DNA of 5,866 nucleotides from Thermotogae bacterium (GTDB lineage Bacteria > Thermotogota > Thermotogae > UBA12178). Positions 1 through 5,781 of the stretch are shown here, piece by piece (position 1 is the stretch's first letter; the number at the start of each line of letters is the position of its first letter). The DNA lies in contig QNAP01000116.1 in NCBI GenBank assembly GCA_003641795.1, positions 1 to 5,866 of the forward strand. The letters are read 5' to 3'. Position numbers and translations under genes: made by a program. A model generated the notes under the pieces. It ran no database searches. It was not told where the DNA came from and was given only the letters and a program-made list of their open reading frames with translations.

Positions 1-126
1 TCGTGAGGCTGTGTGATCGCGTGGGATTCTGAAGTGGTGGGGGAAGTGCTCGCTTCGGCGCTTCGCAAGACAAGCTTTCTGCTATGTGAAATCAAGGGAG
101 AAGGATAGAAGATGCTCACTCGGCGC
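1..126. repeat. Repeat unit A, first copy, probably cut by the window edge
   Basis: This unit begins inside the TCGTGAG landmark and carries ATTCTGAAGTG (26-36), the 'a' core (48-69) and the start of the 'b' core (114-133). The landmark sits at base 1 and normally ends a 'b' core, so the array very likely continues upstream of the window. Confidence 0.75.
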
Positions 127-253
127 TCGTGAGACTGGGTGGTCGCGAGGGATTCCGAAGTGATGGATGGAAGGGGAAGCGCTCACTTCGGCGCTTCGCA
201 AGTCAAGTATTCCGCAATGCAAAGTTAGGGGGATAGGGATGCTGACTTGGCGC
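127..253. repeat. Repeat unit B, best preserved copy
   Basis: This is the cleanest copy. It contains an exact inverted repeat CCGAAGTG (155-162) / CACTTCGG (184-191), a second one GAAGCGC (176-182) / GCGCTTC (191-197), and a third, CTCGTGA (126-132) / TCGCGAG (143-149), with one G:U pair. The second and first cannot form together because they share bases 184-191. Confidence 0.8.
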
Positions 254-349
254 TCGTGAGACTGGGTGGTCGTGAAGATTCTGATTAGATGAAGTAGTGG
301 GCAGATGCAAGATGGTCTGACAAGTATCTTCTTATCCATCTGTGAATTC
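254..349. repeat. Repeat unit C, degraded copy
   Basis: The first 19 bases (254-272) are identical to unit B. Similarity then decays: ATTCTGATTAG (278-288) replaces the ATTCYGAAGTG motif and the 'a' core is unrecognisable, while ACAAGTATCTTC (320-331) still resembles the segment after the 'a' core in the other units. The array grades into the leader of the downstream ligase gene. Confidence 0.55.
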
Positions 350-375
350 GAGTTTCTCATCTCTTCCCATATGAT
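347..375 (+). promoter_or_regulatory. Possible weak promoter for the five-gene cluster
   Basis: TATGAT at 370-375 matches the -10 consensus at five of six positions and would place a transcript start near 382, about 48 nt before the ligase start. The -35 region 17 bp upstream (TTCGAG, 347-352) is poor. CTGACA at 317-322 is a better -35-like hexamer but has no matching -10 at proper distance. This is a tentative call. Confidence 0.2.
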
Positions 376-377
376 CG

Positions 378-436
378 GATTCTGTGATAGACTCGTAAGA
401 GGGTGATTCCAGCCTTCAGGAGCGATTCTGTGATAG
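378..436 (+). repeat. 13-bp direct repeat flanking the birA start
   Basis: GATTCTGTGATAG occurs at 378-390 and again at 424-436, 46 bp apart. The second copy contains the proposed GTG start of the ligase (430). The first copy has the same GTG, but reading from it gives only four codons before TAA (384-398), and it has no Shine-Dalgarno sequence. Confidence 0.7.
418..422 (+). promoter_or_regulatory. Ribosome binding site of the biotin-protein ligase gene
   Basis: AGGAG lies 7 nt before GTG 430, an ideal spacing, and decides the start. The alternative GTG at 403 has purines (AAGAGG) directly against it, which leaves no room for normal initiation. Confidence 0.6.
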
Positions 437-1164
437 GCACGCGTATTCTTGCGTACGACAAGATAAGTTCTACCAATGAACTGTTGAAATCGAGTAAGCT
501 TTCTCTACCCAGCGGTAGCGTAGTCTGGGCTCTTGAGCAGACCAGTGGTAGAGGGCGCTTCGGTCGTTATTGGCACTCTCCAAAAGGGGGACTGTGGTTT
601 TCAGTTCTCTTCAAGCACAGGACACGGTCAGTTCAACTCCACTATTACGTCATACTCTTTTCTGTGACTATTGTGAAGTTCCTACAAAAATTGAAGATCG
701 AGGCGAAGGTAAAGTGGCCCAACGACATCTACGCAAAAAACAGAAAACTAGCAGGTGTGTTGGCAGAAGGTAAAACCCATGGTGAATCCGCAGAGATCAT
801 CGTGGGAGTCGGAATGAACGTCAACAACGAGATTCCACCGGAACTTCGAGAAAAAGCCGTGAACTTGAAAGAGCTGGTGGGGCACGAAATGAGTCTTGCC
901 ACGGTGCTCGACGAAGTGATCTCTCAGGCAAACTCGCTCTATTTGAGATATATGGTGAAGGACAAACAGAGGTACCTGGTGAGAATATGGAAGAGGCATC
1001 AACTCTTCACTCCCGGTTCTAAGCTTCGGGTGCGCGTGGGTCTCGAAGAGGAAAAAGAGGCCGTTCTTATAGATGTGGAACCCAACATGTTGGTTCTCGA
1101 TTTTGGCAGAGGACCAGAAAAATGTACTTCAGTGGAGGTAGTGCATTGGGAAGTTGCCGCCTGA
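430..1164 (+). CDS. birA: Biotin--[acetyl-CoA-carboxylase] ligase (BirA type, no HTH domain)
   Basis: This enzyme activates biotin with ATP and transfers it to a lysine of biotin-carrier proteins in the cytoplasm. With the GTG start at 430 it is 244 residues. Visible family motifs, in order, are SSTN (13-16), the biotinyl-AMP loop GRGRFGR (40-46), KWPND with the ligand-binding lysine (95-99), KLAGVL (106-111) and GVGMN (126-130). The final ~50 residues fit the small SH3-like C-terminal domain. The catalytic domain begins almost at residue 1, so the N-terminal winged-helix of bifunctional E. coli BirA is absent. This should be a monofunctional (group I) ligase that does not repress biotin genes. 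A GTG at 403 would add nine residues (IPAFRSDS and the start) that do not look like the family. The 3' end overlaps the next gene by 19 nt. Family assignment is firm; the acceptor protein is not visible here. Confidence 0.93.
   Translation: MIGTRILAYDKISSTNELLKSSKLSLPSGSVVWALEQTSGRGRFGRYWHSPKGGLWFSVLFKHRTRSVQLHYYVILFSVTIVKFLQKLKIEAKVKWPNDIYAKNRKLAGVLAEGKTHGESAEIIVGVGMNVNNEIPPELREKAVNLKELVGHEMSLATVLDEVISQANSLYLRYMVKDKQRYLVRIWKRHQLFTPGSKLRVRVGLEEEKEAVLIDVEPNMLVLDFGRGPEKCTSVEVVHWEVAA
1134..1139 (+). promoter_or_regulatory. Ribosome binding site of the HAD phosphatase gene, inside birA
   Basis: GGAGGT is a perfect Shine-Dalgarno core 6 nt before TTG 1146. It lies inside the birA coding sequence and favours TTG 1146 over the upstream in-frame ATG at 1122, which lacks such a site. 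Confidence 0.7.
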
Positions 1165-1982
1165 TACTTGTTGACCTGGACGGGACGCTTCTCAACAGCG
1201 AAAAACGCGTAAGCGAAGAAAACAGAAGGGCTCTCCTTGAGGCTATGGCTCGTGGTATCCATGTGAGTGTTATCACCGGGCGGAGCTACGTCTCCGCCAT
1301 CAATTACGTGAAGGAATTGGCTTTGAGAGTTCCCGTTGCTTTTCAAAACGGAGCTCTCATCTATGACTTTGGTGCTGAGAGAGAGCTTTTCAAATCCATT
1401 TTGCCCGCTTCAAAGGCACTCTATTTAGTCAAACTGGCGAAGGAGTATTCTGTTTTTCCCATAGTTTATGAAGATTTCTACAGAATCCCGGACATGGTCA
1501 TAGATGGGGAATATAAAGGAACCCACCTGCGATATCTTGAGGCCAACTCCTGGAGGTTGAAACGAGTACCAGATCTTCTCAAGTATCTGGAGAGATTCGA
1601 TGAAGTTGCTGAGGTTGCCATGGTAGGAGATCGCTCTGCCATATCACTCCTTTCAAAAGAGCTGGACGATGGGATCAGCGTGGTGGAAAACGCAGTCGTG
1701 GACGGAGAAGCCTTCGTGGAATTTTTCGGGCCGAATAGCACCAAGGCTCATGCTCTAAGCGTGTTGTCGAAGTACTTCGAAATCTCGCCGGAGAGTGTGG
1801 CCTTCATAGGAGATAACCTGAACGATGTCTCTTTGATGAGACGCGTGGGGATGCCCATAGCCATGGGTAACGCTGTGGAAGAAGTGAAAGCCATCGCCCG
1901 ATGGGTGACTTCCACCAACGACGAAGACGGTGTTGCCAAAGCCGTGAAATTTTTGATGGGAGATGATGACTTTGGGTTTTAG
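1146..1982 (+). CDS. Cof-type HAD-superfamily (IIB) phosphatase
   Basis: This is a cytoplasmic Mg2+-dependent phosphate-ester hydrolase of the Cof/YidA group, 278 residues, a usual length. All four HAD motifs are present. Motif I is DLDGTLL, with nucleophile Asp10 and acid/base Asp12. Motif II is the Thr of ITGR (Thr44), motif III is Lys200 in NSTKAHAL, and motif IV is GDNLND (222-227) with the metal-binding aspartates. The region between motifs II and III, about residues 80-190, is the C2 cap typical of subclass IIB. Family members act on sugar phosphates, FMN or pyridoxal phosphate; the cap sets specificity and the substrate cannot be read here. Starting at ATG 1122 would add eight residues before the first strand and is disfavoured by ribosome-site placement. 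The gene overlaps birA by 19 nt and the aminotransferase by up to 20 nt, suggesting coupled translation. Confidence 0.9.
   Translation: MGSCRLILVDLDGTLLNSEKRVSEENRRALLEAMARGIHVSVITGRSYVSAINYVKELALRVPVAFQNGALIYDFGAERELFKSILPASKALYLVKLAKEYSVFPIVYEDFYRIPDMVIDGEYKGTHLRYLEANSWRLKRVPDLLKYLERFDEVAEVAMVGDRSAISLLSKELDDGISVVENAVVDGEAFVEFFGPNSTKAHALSVLSKYFEISPESVAFIGDNLNDVSLMRRVGMPIAMGNAVEEVKAIARWVTSTNDEDGVAKAVKFLMGDDDFGF
1958..1962 (+). promoter_or_regulatory. Ribosome binding site of the aminotransferase gene, inside the HAD gene
   Basis: GGGAG, within the longer anti-SD match GGGAGATGAT (1958-1967), precedes three in-frame starts: ATG 1963 (no spacing), ATG 1966 (3 nt) and TTG 1972 (9 nt). Spacing excludes the first and leaves the other two open. 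Confidence 0.5.
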
Positions 1983-3135
1983 AATACCTCTTTCAAGGCC
2001 CGATATCGACGGAAACGATGTGAAAGCCGTAGAGAGTGTTCTTCGCTCTTCAATGCTCAGCATCGGTCCAAAGGTTGAAGAATTCGAAAAGCGCGTAGCA
2101 GAGTACGTCGGTGCCGAATGTGCTGTCGCCGTGAACAGTGGAACCAGCGCACTTCATCTTCTTGTCAAAATCGCCGGTCTGGGGCCCGGTGATTTTCTTG
2201 CCACCTCTCCTTTCACTTTCATCGCCTCCGCCAACGTCGCTCTCTTTGAAAGGGCGTTCCCCATCTTCGTAGATATAGAAGAGAAGACCCTGAACGTGGA
2301 CGTAGAAGCACTGGAAGATCTGCTGATCAGGGCAAAGAAGGGAAAGCTCGACATCTGCGGCCACAACGTAGATGTGGATAGGTTGAAAGTCTTCATGGGG
2401 GTGGACGTCTTTGGCCAACCTATGGACTGGGACCCCACGTTAAAGCTCTGTGAGGAGTATGACGTGACAGCCATAGATGATTCCTGTGAGGCCATAGGTG
2501 CGGAGTACAAAGGGTGTAGGGTGGGAACGTTTGGCATGGGGGGTGCTTTCGCCTTCTATCCCAACAAACAGATAACCACCGGAGAAGGCGGGATCATCGT
2601 CTCCAGCGATCTTGAAGTCTGCAAGCTGGCCAAGAGTATGAGAAACCAGGGCAGGGGAGAAGGAGATGGCTGGCTTTACCACGTGAGACTCGGTTACAAC
2701 TACCGTATGGACGAGATGTCTGCCGCTTTGGGTGTTTCACAATTGGAGCGCCTCGATACGATCCTTGACAGACGTGCCGAGGTGGCTCGGCGATACAATG
2801 CACTCTTCGAAAACACTCCCGTGGAGCCCCACCACATCGCACCTTACACGACTCGCATGAGCTGGTTCGTATACGTGGTGAGACTGCCGGAAGGTATCAA
2901 TAGAGATAGAATCGTCGATTACATGGCAAAAAAGGGTATACAGACGCGCAATTACTTCACGTGCGTCCATCTTCAACCCTTCTACAGGCAGTTAGGATAT
3001 TCGGAAGGGATGTATCCAACCGCCGAGAAGATCTCCAAAAGGACACTTGCACTCCCCTTCTACAACCGCATCACCCAAAAAGAACAAGAAGAGGTCGTAT
3101 CCACGTTGTTGGAAGCATTGGAAAGGGTGGGCTGA
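1966..3135 (+). CDS. DegT/DnrJ/EryC1/StrS family PLP-dependent aminotransferase
   Basis: This is a cytoplasmic fold-type I PLP enzyme. Relatives transfer an amino group, usually from glutamate, to a keto-sugar nucleotide. It has 389 residues from ATG 1966, a normal full length. Motifs seen are SGTSA (58-62), which contacts PLP phosphate; Asp172 in IDDSCEAIGA, the pyridine-nitrogen partner; the Schiff-base Lys201 in FYPNKQITTGEGG; and RMDEMSAALGVSQLERLD near residue 250. The catalytic lysine is present, so it is not a ColD/E1-type dehydrase, which has His there. Between the usual strand before VDVFG and the preceding helix lies extra sequence (about 122-145, KKGKLDICGHNVDVDRLKV) where many relatives have a short TKAI-like segment. 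TTG 1972 is a plausible alternative start giving MGFRIPLSRPDI. No sugar-nucleotide dehydratase or glycosyltransferase lies nearby, so the substrate is unknown. Confidence 0.9.
   Translation: MTLGFRIPLSRPDIDGNDVKAVESVLRSSMLSIGPKVEEFEKRVAEYVGAECAVAVNSGTSALHLLVKIAGLGPGDFLATSPFTFIASANVALFERAFPIFVDIEEKTLNVDVEALEDLLIRAKKGKLDICGHNVDVDRLKVFMGVDVFGQPMDWDPTLKLCEEYDVTAIDDSCEAIGAEYKGCRVGTFGMGGAFAFYPNKQITTGEGGIIVSSDLEVCKLAKSMRNQGRGEGDGWLYHVRLGYNYRMDEMSAALGVSQLERLDTILDRRAEVARRYNALFENTPVEPHHIAPYTTRMSWFVYVVRLPEGINRDRIVDYMAKKGIQTRNYFTCVHLQPFYRQLGYSEGMYPTAEKISKRTLALPFYNRITQKEQEEVVSTLLEALERVG
3122..3130 (+). promoter_or_regulatory. Ribosome binding site of lnt, inside the aminotransferase gene
   Basis: AAAGGGTGG lies at the very end of the aminotransferase gene, 5 nt before TTG 3136. 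It supports that TTG as the start. The codon directly follows the upstream TGA stop with no gap, so terminating ribosomes could reinitiate. Confidence 0.5.
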
Positions 3136-4611
3136 TTGATACCAACTCTTATCTCCGCAGTCTTCACGGCCTTGACCATGCCGGGCTTCTTCCTCGGCCC
3201 GCTGGTGTGGGTAGCACTCGTGCCATTCATTTTAGCTCTGAAGAAGAGCAAGCCCGGTCGGGGTTTTCTTTTGGGGTTCCTCTTTGGTTATGTGATGATG
3301 ACAATCTCCCTTTACTGGCAACTTCCCACCCTTTCGAAGAACGTCCCCGAGGTGCTCAGATCCTTTCCCAATTGGGTGGGCTTCCTCACCTTTTGGTTGT
3401 TAGGCGCTGTGGAGGCGCTCCCTTTCGCCGGCACTGGGCTGATTTACTCCTTTCTCTCAAAACGGTTTGTACGAAGACCGTGGATGGATGCGGTAGCTTT
3501 CGCCACCACTTACACCGTTTTTGAATATCTCAGAGGTATCGGAGATCTGGGATTCACTGGCAGCCGACTCTCGGATGCTCTCTACTGGAACACGGGCTTT
3601 GTGGCAAGCCTTTCCGTTTGGGGGACGCTTGGACTGACGTGGTTCGTTGCCTTCGTGAACAGTAGGATCGGCGAGTGGATGCAGAGTATCAGACGCAATC
3701 GGATCCTCAACGTGCTGATTGTGGTGGCGGCATTAAACGGGATAGGTGTGATGGTGACAGCCTTCTTGCCTTCCATTACACTCGATGAAAGCTCTGCCTT
3801 CAAAGTGTATGCCGTTCAAACCAACGTACCTCAGCAGGTGAAGTATTCGGGACGGATCGAGCAGTTGCTCTCGACTTTTGAGCGATTCGCCATAGACGCT
3901 CCCTCCGACGTGGATGTCGTGATCTTTCCAGAGGCCACCTTCATGCGGGATATGCGTAATGATCACCACGGTTCGAAACTCATCGCCTTAAGCAGAGAAA
4001 AAGGGGCCCCAATACTGGTAGGCTTTCCCCATGCCAAAGATGGAAAAGCCTACAACAGCGTCTGGTTGGTCGATCCCAACGAGGGGTTCACGGATCAAAG
4101 CTATTCTAAGGTGAAGCTCACACCCTTTGCTGAGATGCTGCCCTATCCCTGGCTTTTCGGCGCTTTCAAGTTTCTCAAGCTTTTGAATTATTACGAACCG
4201 GGGAGCGGCTTTCCCACGTTCCAGATAAACGGGAAAACTCTGGGTGTGATGATCTGCTTCGAGTCTTATTTCAGCAAAGTATCCAGAGAACTTGTTAGAA
4301 ACAACGCTACGGCACTGGTGGTCGCTACCAACGACGGTTGGTTTGAAAGCGGTGTGGCTCTCACTCAGCATTTCGTGCAGTCAAGCTTCAGAGCGGCTGA
4401 GTATGGTCGCTATGTTCTTCAGGTTTCAAACACAGGGATCACGGGCCTTTTCGATCCCTATGGTAGACTTGTTTACAGATTACCCAAGTGGCGGGAAGGG
4501 GCTCATACCTTCGTGATACCGCAACGCTCAGGAAGAACCATCTTTTATTATGTTGGAAGATACATCCCTTTGATTCTGGTGGGCATCCTGCTGATGCTGG
4601 TGTTTCTATGA
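3136..4611 (+). CDS. lnt: Apolipoprotein N-acyltransferase (Lnt)
   Basis: This inner-membrane enzyme adds the third, amide-linked acyl chain to the N-terminal cysteine of lipoproteins. It has 491 residues, near the E. coli length of 512. The N-terminal ~212 residues form hydrophobic helices, starting MIPTLISAVFTALTMPGFF. A nitrilase-fold domain follows (about 220-460), and a final membrane helix is seen at about 470-491. The catalytic triad is complete: Glu266 (IFPEATF), Lys325 (YSKVKLTPFAEMLP) and the acyl-accepting Cys374 (GVMICFESYF), equivalent to E. coli E267, K335 and C387. Glu333 in PFAE fits the second essential glutamate. The residue after the cysteine is Phe where E. coli has Tyr. 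The TTG start follows the upstream stop with zero spacing, and the end overlaps the next gene by ATGA. A standalone nitrilase is ruled out by the membrane domain and motif set. Confidence 0.93.
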   Translation: MIPTLISAVFTALTMPGFFLGPLVWVALVPFILALKKSKPGRGFLLGFLFGYVMMTISLYWQLPTLSKNVPEVLRSFPNWVGFLTFWLLGAVEALPFAGTGLIYSFLSKRFVRRPWMDAVAFATTYTVFEYLRGIGDLGFTGSRLSDALYWNTGFVASLSVWGTLGLTWFVAFVNSRIGEWMQSIRRNRILNVLIVVAALNGIGVMVTAFLPSITLDESSAFKVYAVQTNVPQQVKYSGRIEQLLSTFERFAIDAPSDVDVVIFPEATFMRDMRNDHHGSKLIALSREKGAPILVGFPHAKDGKAYNSVWLVDPNEGFTDQSYSKVKLTPFAEMLPYPWLFGAFKFLKLLNYYEPGSGFPTFQINGKTLGVMICFESYFSKVSRELVRNNATALVVATNDGWFESGVALTQHFVQSSFRAAEYGRYVLQVSNTGITGLFDPYGRLVYRLPKWREGAHTFVIPQRSGRTIFYYVGRYIPLILVGILLMLVFL

Positions 4612-5705
4612 CCACAAGAAAACGCATCGATGTTTTCGATTGGGCACGGGCTGTTGCCATTATGTGGGTGGTTGCAGGCCATTCGTACATCTTCGGCGTA
4701 CAAGACGCGGGGTTCTCCGATGCGGTAGCTTCAATCTTCATCCACCAAGTCGGGTCCTTCTCTGTAGCACTTTTTATGTACCTCATCGGCTACTTTATGG
4801 CAAGAACAAATCTCACAGTGGGGGCGTTTTGGAAACGGCGTGTGATGAGGATCGTTGTTCCGTACGTTGTCTGGGCCACCATCGCTGCCGTAGGTGACAA
4901 ACTGCTCAAAGGTGGAATCTGGAAGGACGTGATATTCAAAGTACTGACGTTCACCGCTTCCGGACAGCATTACTTCGTTTTCCTGGTGCTCGTTTTCTAC
5001 GCGTTTTACCCGCTCTTCAAGCGAGTCAACTTGCGTTTGAGCAAATATCTCGCCATCTTCGGCATCCTCGCCAGCGTTCTCTGGGTAAGCTACGCCGAAA
5101 TCGTGCAGTGGCAGGTGGATATAAATGAGATCTCGATTGTGAAAGGCGGGCTCTTGACGTACATGAACCCCCTGTGCTGGGTGGGGTTTTTCCTCTTCGG
5201 TCTTTGGGCAGGAAAAAAGGGTATCGTAGTACCCTTCAGAAAGATCGCGATCGCGTGGTGGTATCCCCTGCTTGTTTTCTCGCTTTACTTTTTCGCAGCG
5301 GTGGAGATGATCTTTTTCTACAGTTTGAAGGGGTACGTAGTAGCTTTCGACCTCTTCAAGCCCCTCTCTGTTTTGTGGGAACTTGCCTCCATCCCGCTGG
5401 TGCTGGCAATGCTCGAAAGAATACCCAAGGGCAGGTTCAGTTCGTGGCTTTCCCGATATGGCAAGCTCTCTTACGGGGTGTATCTGTCGCATCTTCCTAT
5501 GATGTGGTGGGTGTGGGATGCACTCAAGGTTACCACAGGATCATACATACTGGATAGGTTTTTGGTGAACATGATCGGCATCTTTCTTCCGTACGCGATT
5601 TTGGAGTTTTTCCATATGTTTTCCTTCACTTCGAGAGTCTTCGTGGGGGTACCAGGGGAGAGGAAATCCAGTCCACATGTATTGAAAGCTGAGAAAAAGG
5701 CTTAG
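4608..5705 (+). CDS. Acyltransferase-3 family membrane protein (OafA/WecH-like)
   Basis: This is a polytopic inner-membrane protein of 365 residues, expected to move an acyl (often acetyl) group onto a surface glycan, lipid-linked sugar or other exported molecule. The N-terminus has the family signature: Asp11, Arg14 and His25 in IDVFDWARAVAIMWVVAGHS, with His25 the presumed catalytic residue. Around ten hydrophobic segments follow. The C-terminal family motif LSYGVYLSHLP (287-297) is present, with His295, then two more helices and a basic, polar cytoplasmic-looking tail. ATG 4608 overlaps the lnt stop as ATGA, and its Shine-Dalgarno is weak, so translation probably depends on coupling to lnt. 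Upstream in-frame codons back to 4488 would add 40 residues lying inside lnt and not matching the family. The gene ends 14 bp before the hairpin. The acyl donor and acceptor are unknown. Confidence 0.87.
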   Translation: MTTRKRIDVFDWARAVAIMWVVAGHSYIFGVQDAGFSDAVASIFIHQVGSFSVALFMYLIGYFMARTNLTVGAFWKRRVMRIVVPYVVWATIAAVGDKLLKGGIWKDVIFKVLTFTASGQHYFVFLVLVFYAFYPLFKRVNLRLSKYLAIFGILASVLWVSYAEIVQWQVDINEISIVKGGLLTYMNPLCWVGFFLFGLWAGKKGIVVPFRKIAIAWWYPLLVFSLYFFAAVEMIFFYSLKGYVVAFDLFKPLSVLWELASIPLVLAMLERIPKGRFSSWLSRYGKLSYGVYLSHLPMMWWVWDALKVTTGSYILDRFLVNMIGIFLPYAILEFFHMFSFTSRVFVGVPGERKSSPHVLKAEKKA

Positions 5706-5719
5706 ACTCCGCATAAAAA

Positions 5720-5747
5720 CAACGAACCCGCAAAAGCGGGTTCGTTG
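5720..5747 (-). terminator. Intrinsic terminator, best oriented for the minus strand
   Basis: CAACGAACCCGC (5720-5731) pairs perfectly with GCGGGTTCGTTG (5736-5747) around an AAAA loop, a 12-bp stem. Plus-strand A residues at 5715-5719 become a UUUUU run immediately after the hairpin on the minus strand. Downstream on the plus strand the bases are GAGATATTG, without a U-tract. It should stop the convergent minus-strand gene efficiently. The plus-strand operon ends 14 bp away and may share it less efficiently. Confidence 0.88.
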
Positions 5748-5781
5748 GAGATATTGCGGTGAGTGAAATTAAGAAGAAATA

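Larger units (their letters stand above)
1..349. repeat. Degenerate tandem repeat array (~126-bp units, each two ~60-67-bp monomers)
   Basis: This non-coding stretch is a decaying tandem array. The landmark TCGTGAG recurs at 1, 127 and 254, giving periods of 126 and 127 bp. Within each unit two related cores alternate. The 'a' core (containing TTCGGCGCTTCGCAAG) lies at 48-69 and 181-202 and matches at 21 of 22 positions. The 'b' core (containing GGCGCTCGTGAG) lies at 114-133 and 241-260 and matches at 18 of 20. A 24-bp block at 122-145 is repeated exactly at 249-272. Cores therefore fall every 60-67 bp. Similarity fades after about 290, though traces such as ACAAGTATCTTC (320-331) remain. I see no credible gene here: minus-strand reading frames simply translate the repeat. 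It could be an intergenic repeat family or a structured-RNA remnant; I do not recognise a named family. Confidence 0.85.

Noticed and set aside
1..349. CRISPR array
   Set aside because: The recurrent cores are diverged, of two alternating types, and the intervening sequences are related to each other rather than unique spacers. No cas gene is present.
82..360. Minus-strand 92-codon reading frame in the repeat region
   Set aside because: It translates the repeat array on its reverse strand, is low in complexity of design, has no recognisable domain and no convincing ribosome site. Repeated peptide-like phrases simply mirror the DNA repeats.
403..429. Upstream GTG (403) as the ligase start
   Set aside because: Its purine stretch touches the codon, leaving no spacing, and the nine added residues lie outside the family fold. 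GTG 430 has AGGAG at 7 nt.
1122..1145. ATG 1122 as the HAD phosphatase start
   Set aside because: It adds eight residues not needed before motif I, whereas the strong GGAGGT lies downstream of it and serves TTG 1146.
2961..3524. Plus-strand 187-codon frame spanning the aminotransferase/lnt junction
   Set aside because: It is a shifted-frame shadow of two well-supported genes, rich in Arg, His and Ser, with no family motif.
4488..4607. N-terminal extension of the acyltransferase upstream of 4608
   Set aside because: It lies within lnt in another frame and does not resemble the family. The ATGA overlap at 4608-4611 and the family signature starting at residue 7 support the shorter protein.
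4731..5492. Long (253-codon) minus-strand frame opposite the acyltransferase
   Set aside because: It is highly charged and rich in Glu, His and Arg, as expected for the antisense of a hydrophobic membrane protein. It has no known motif and no ribosome site that I can see.
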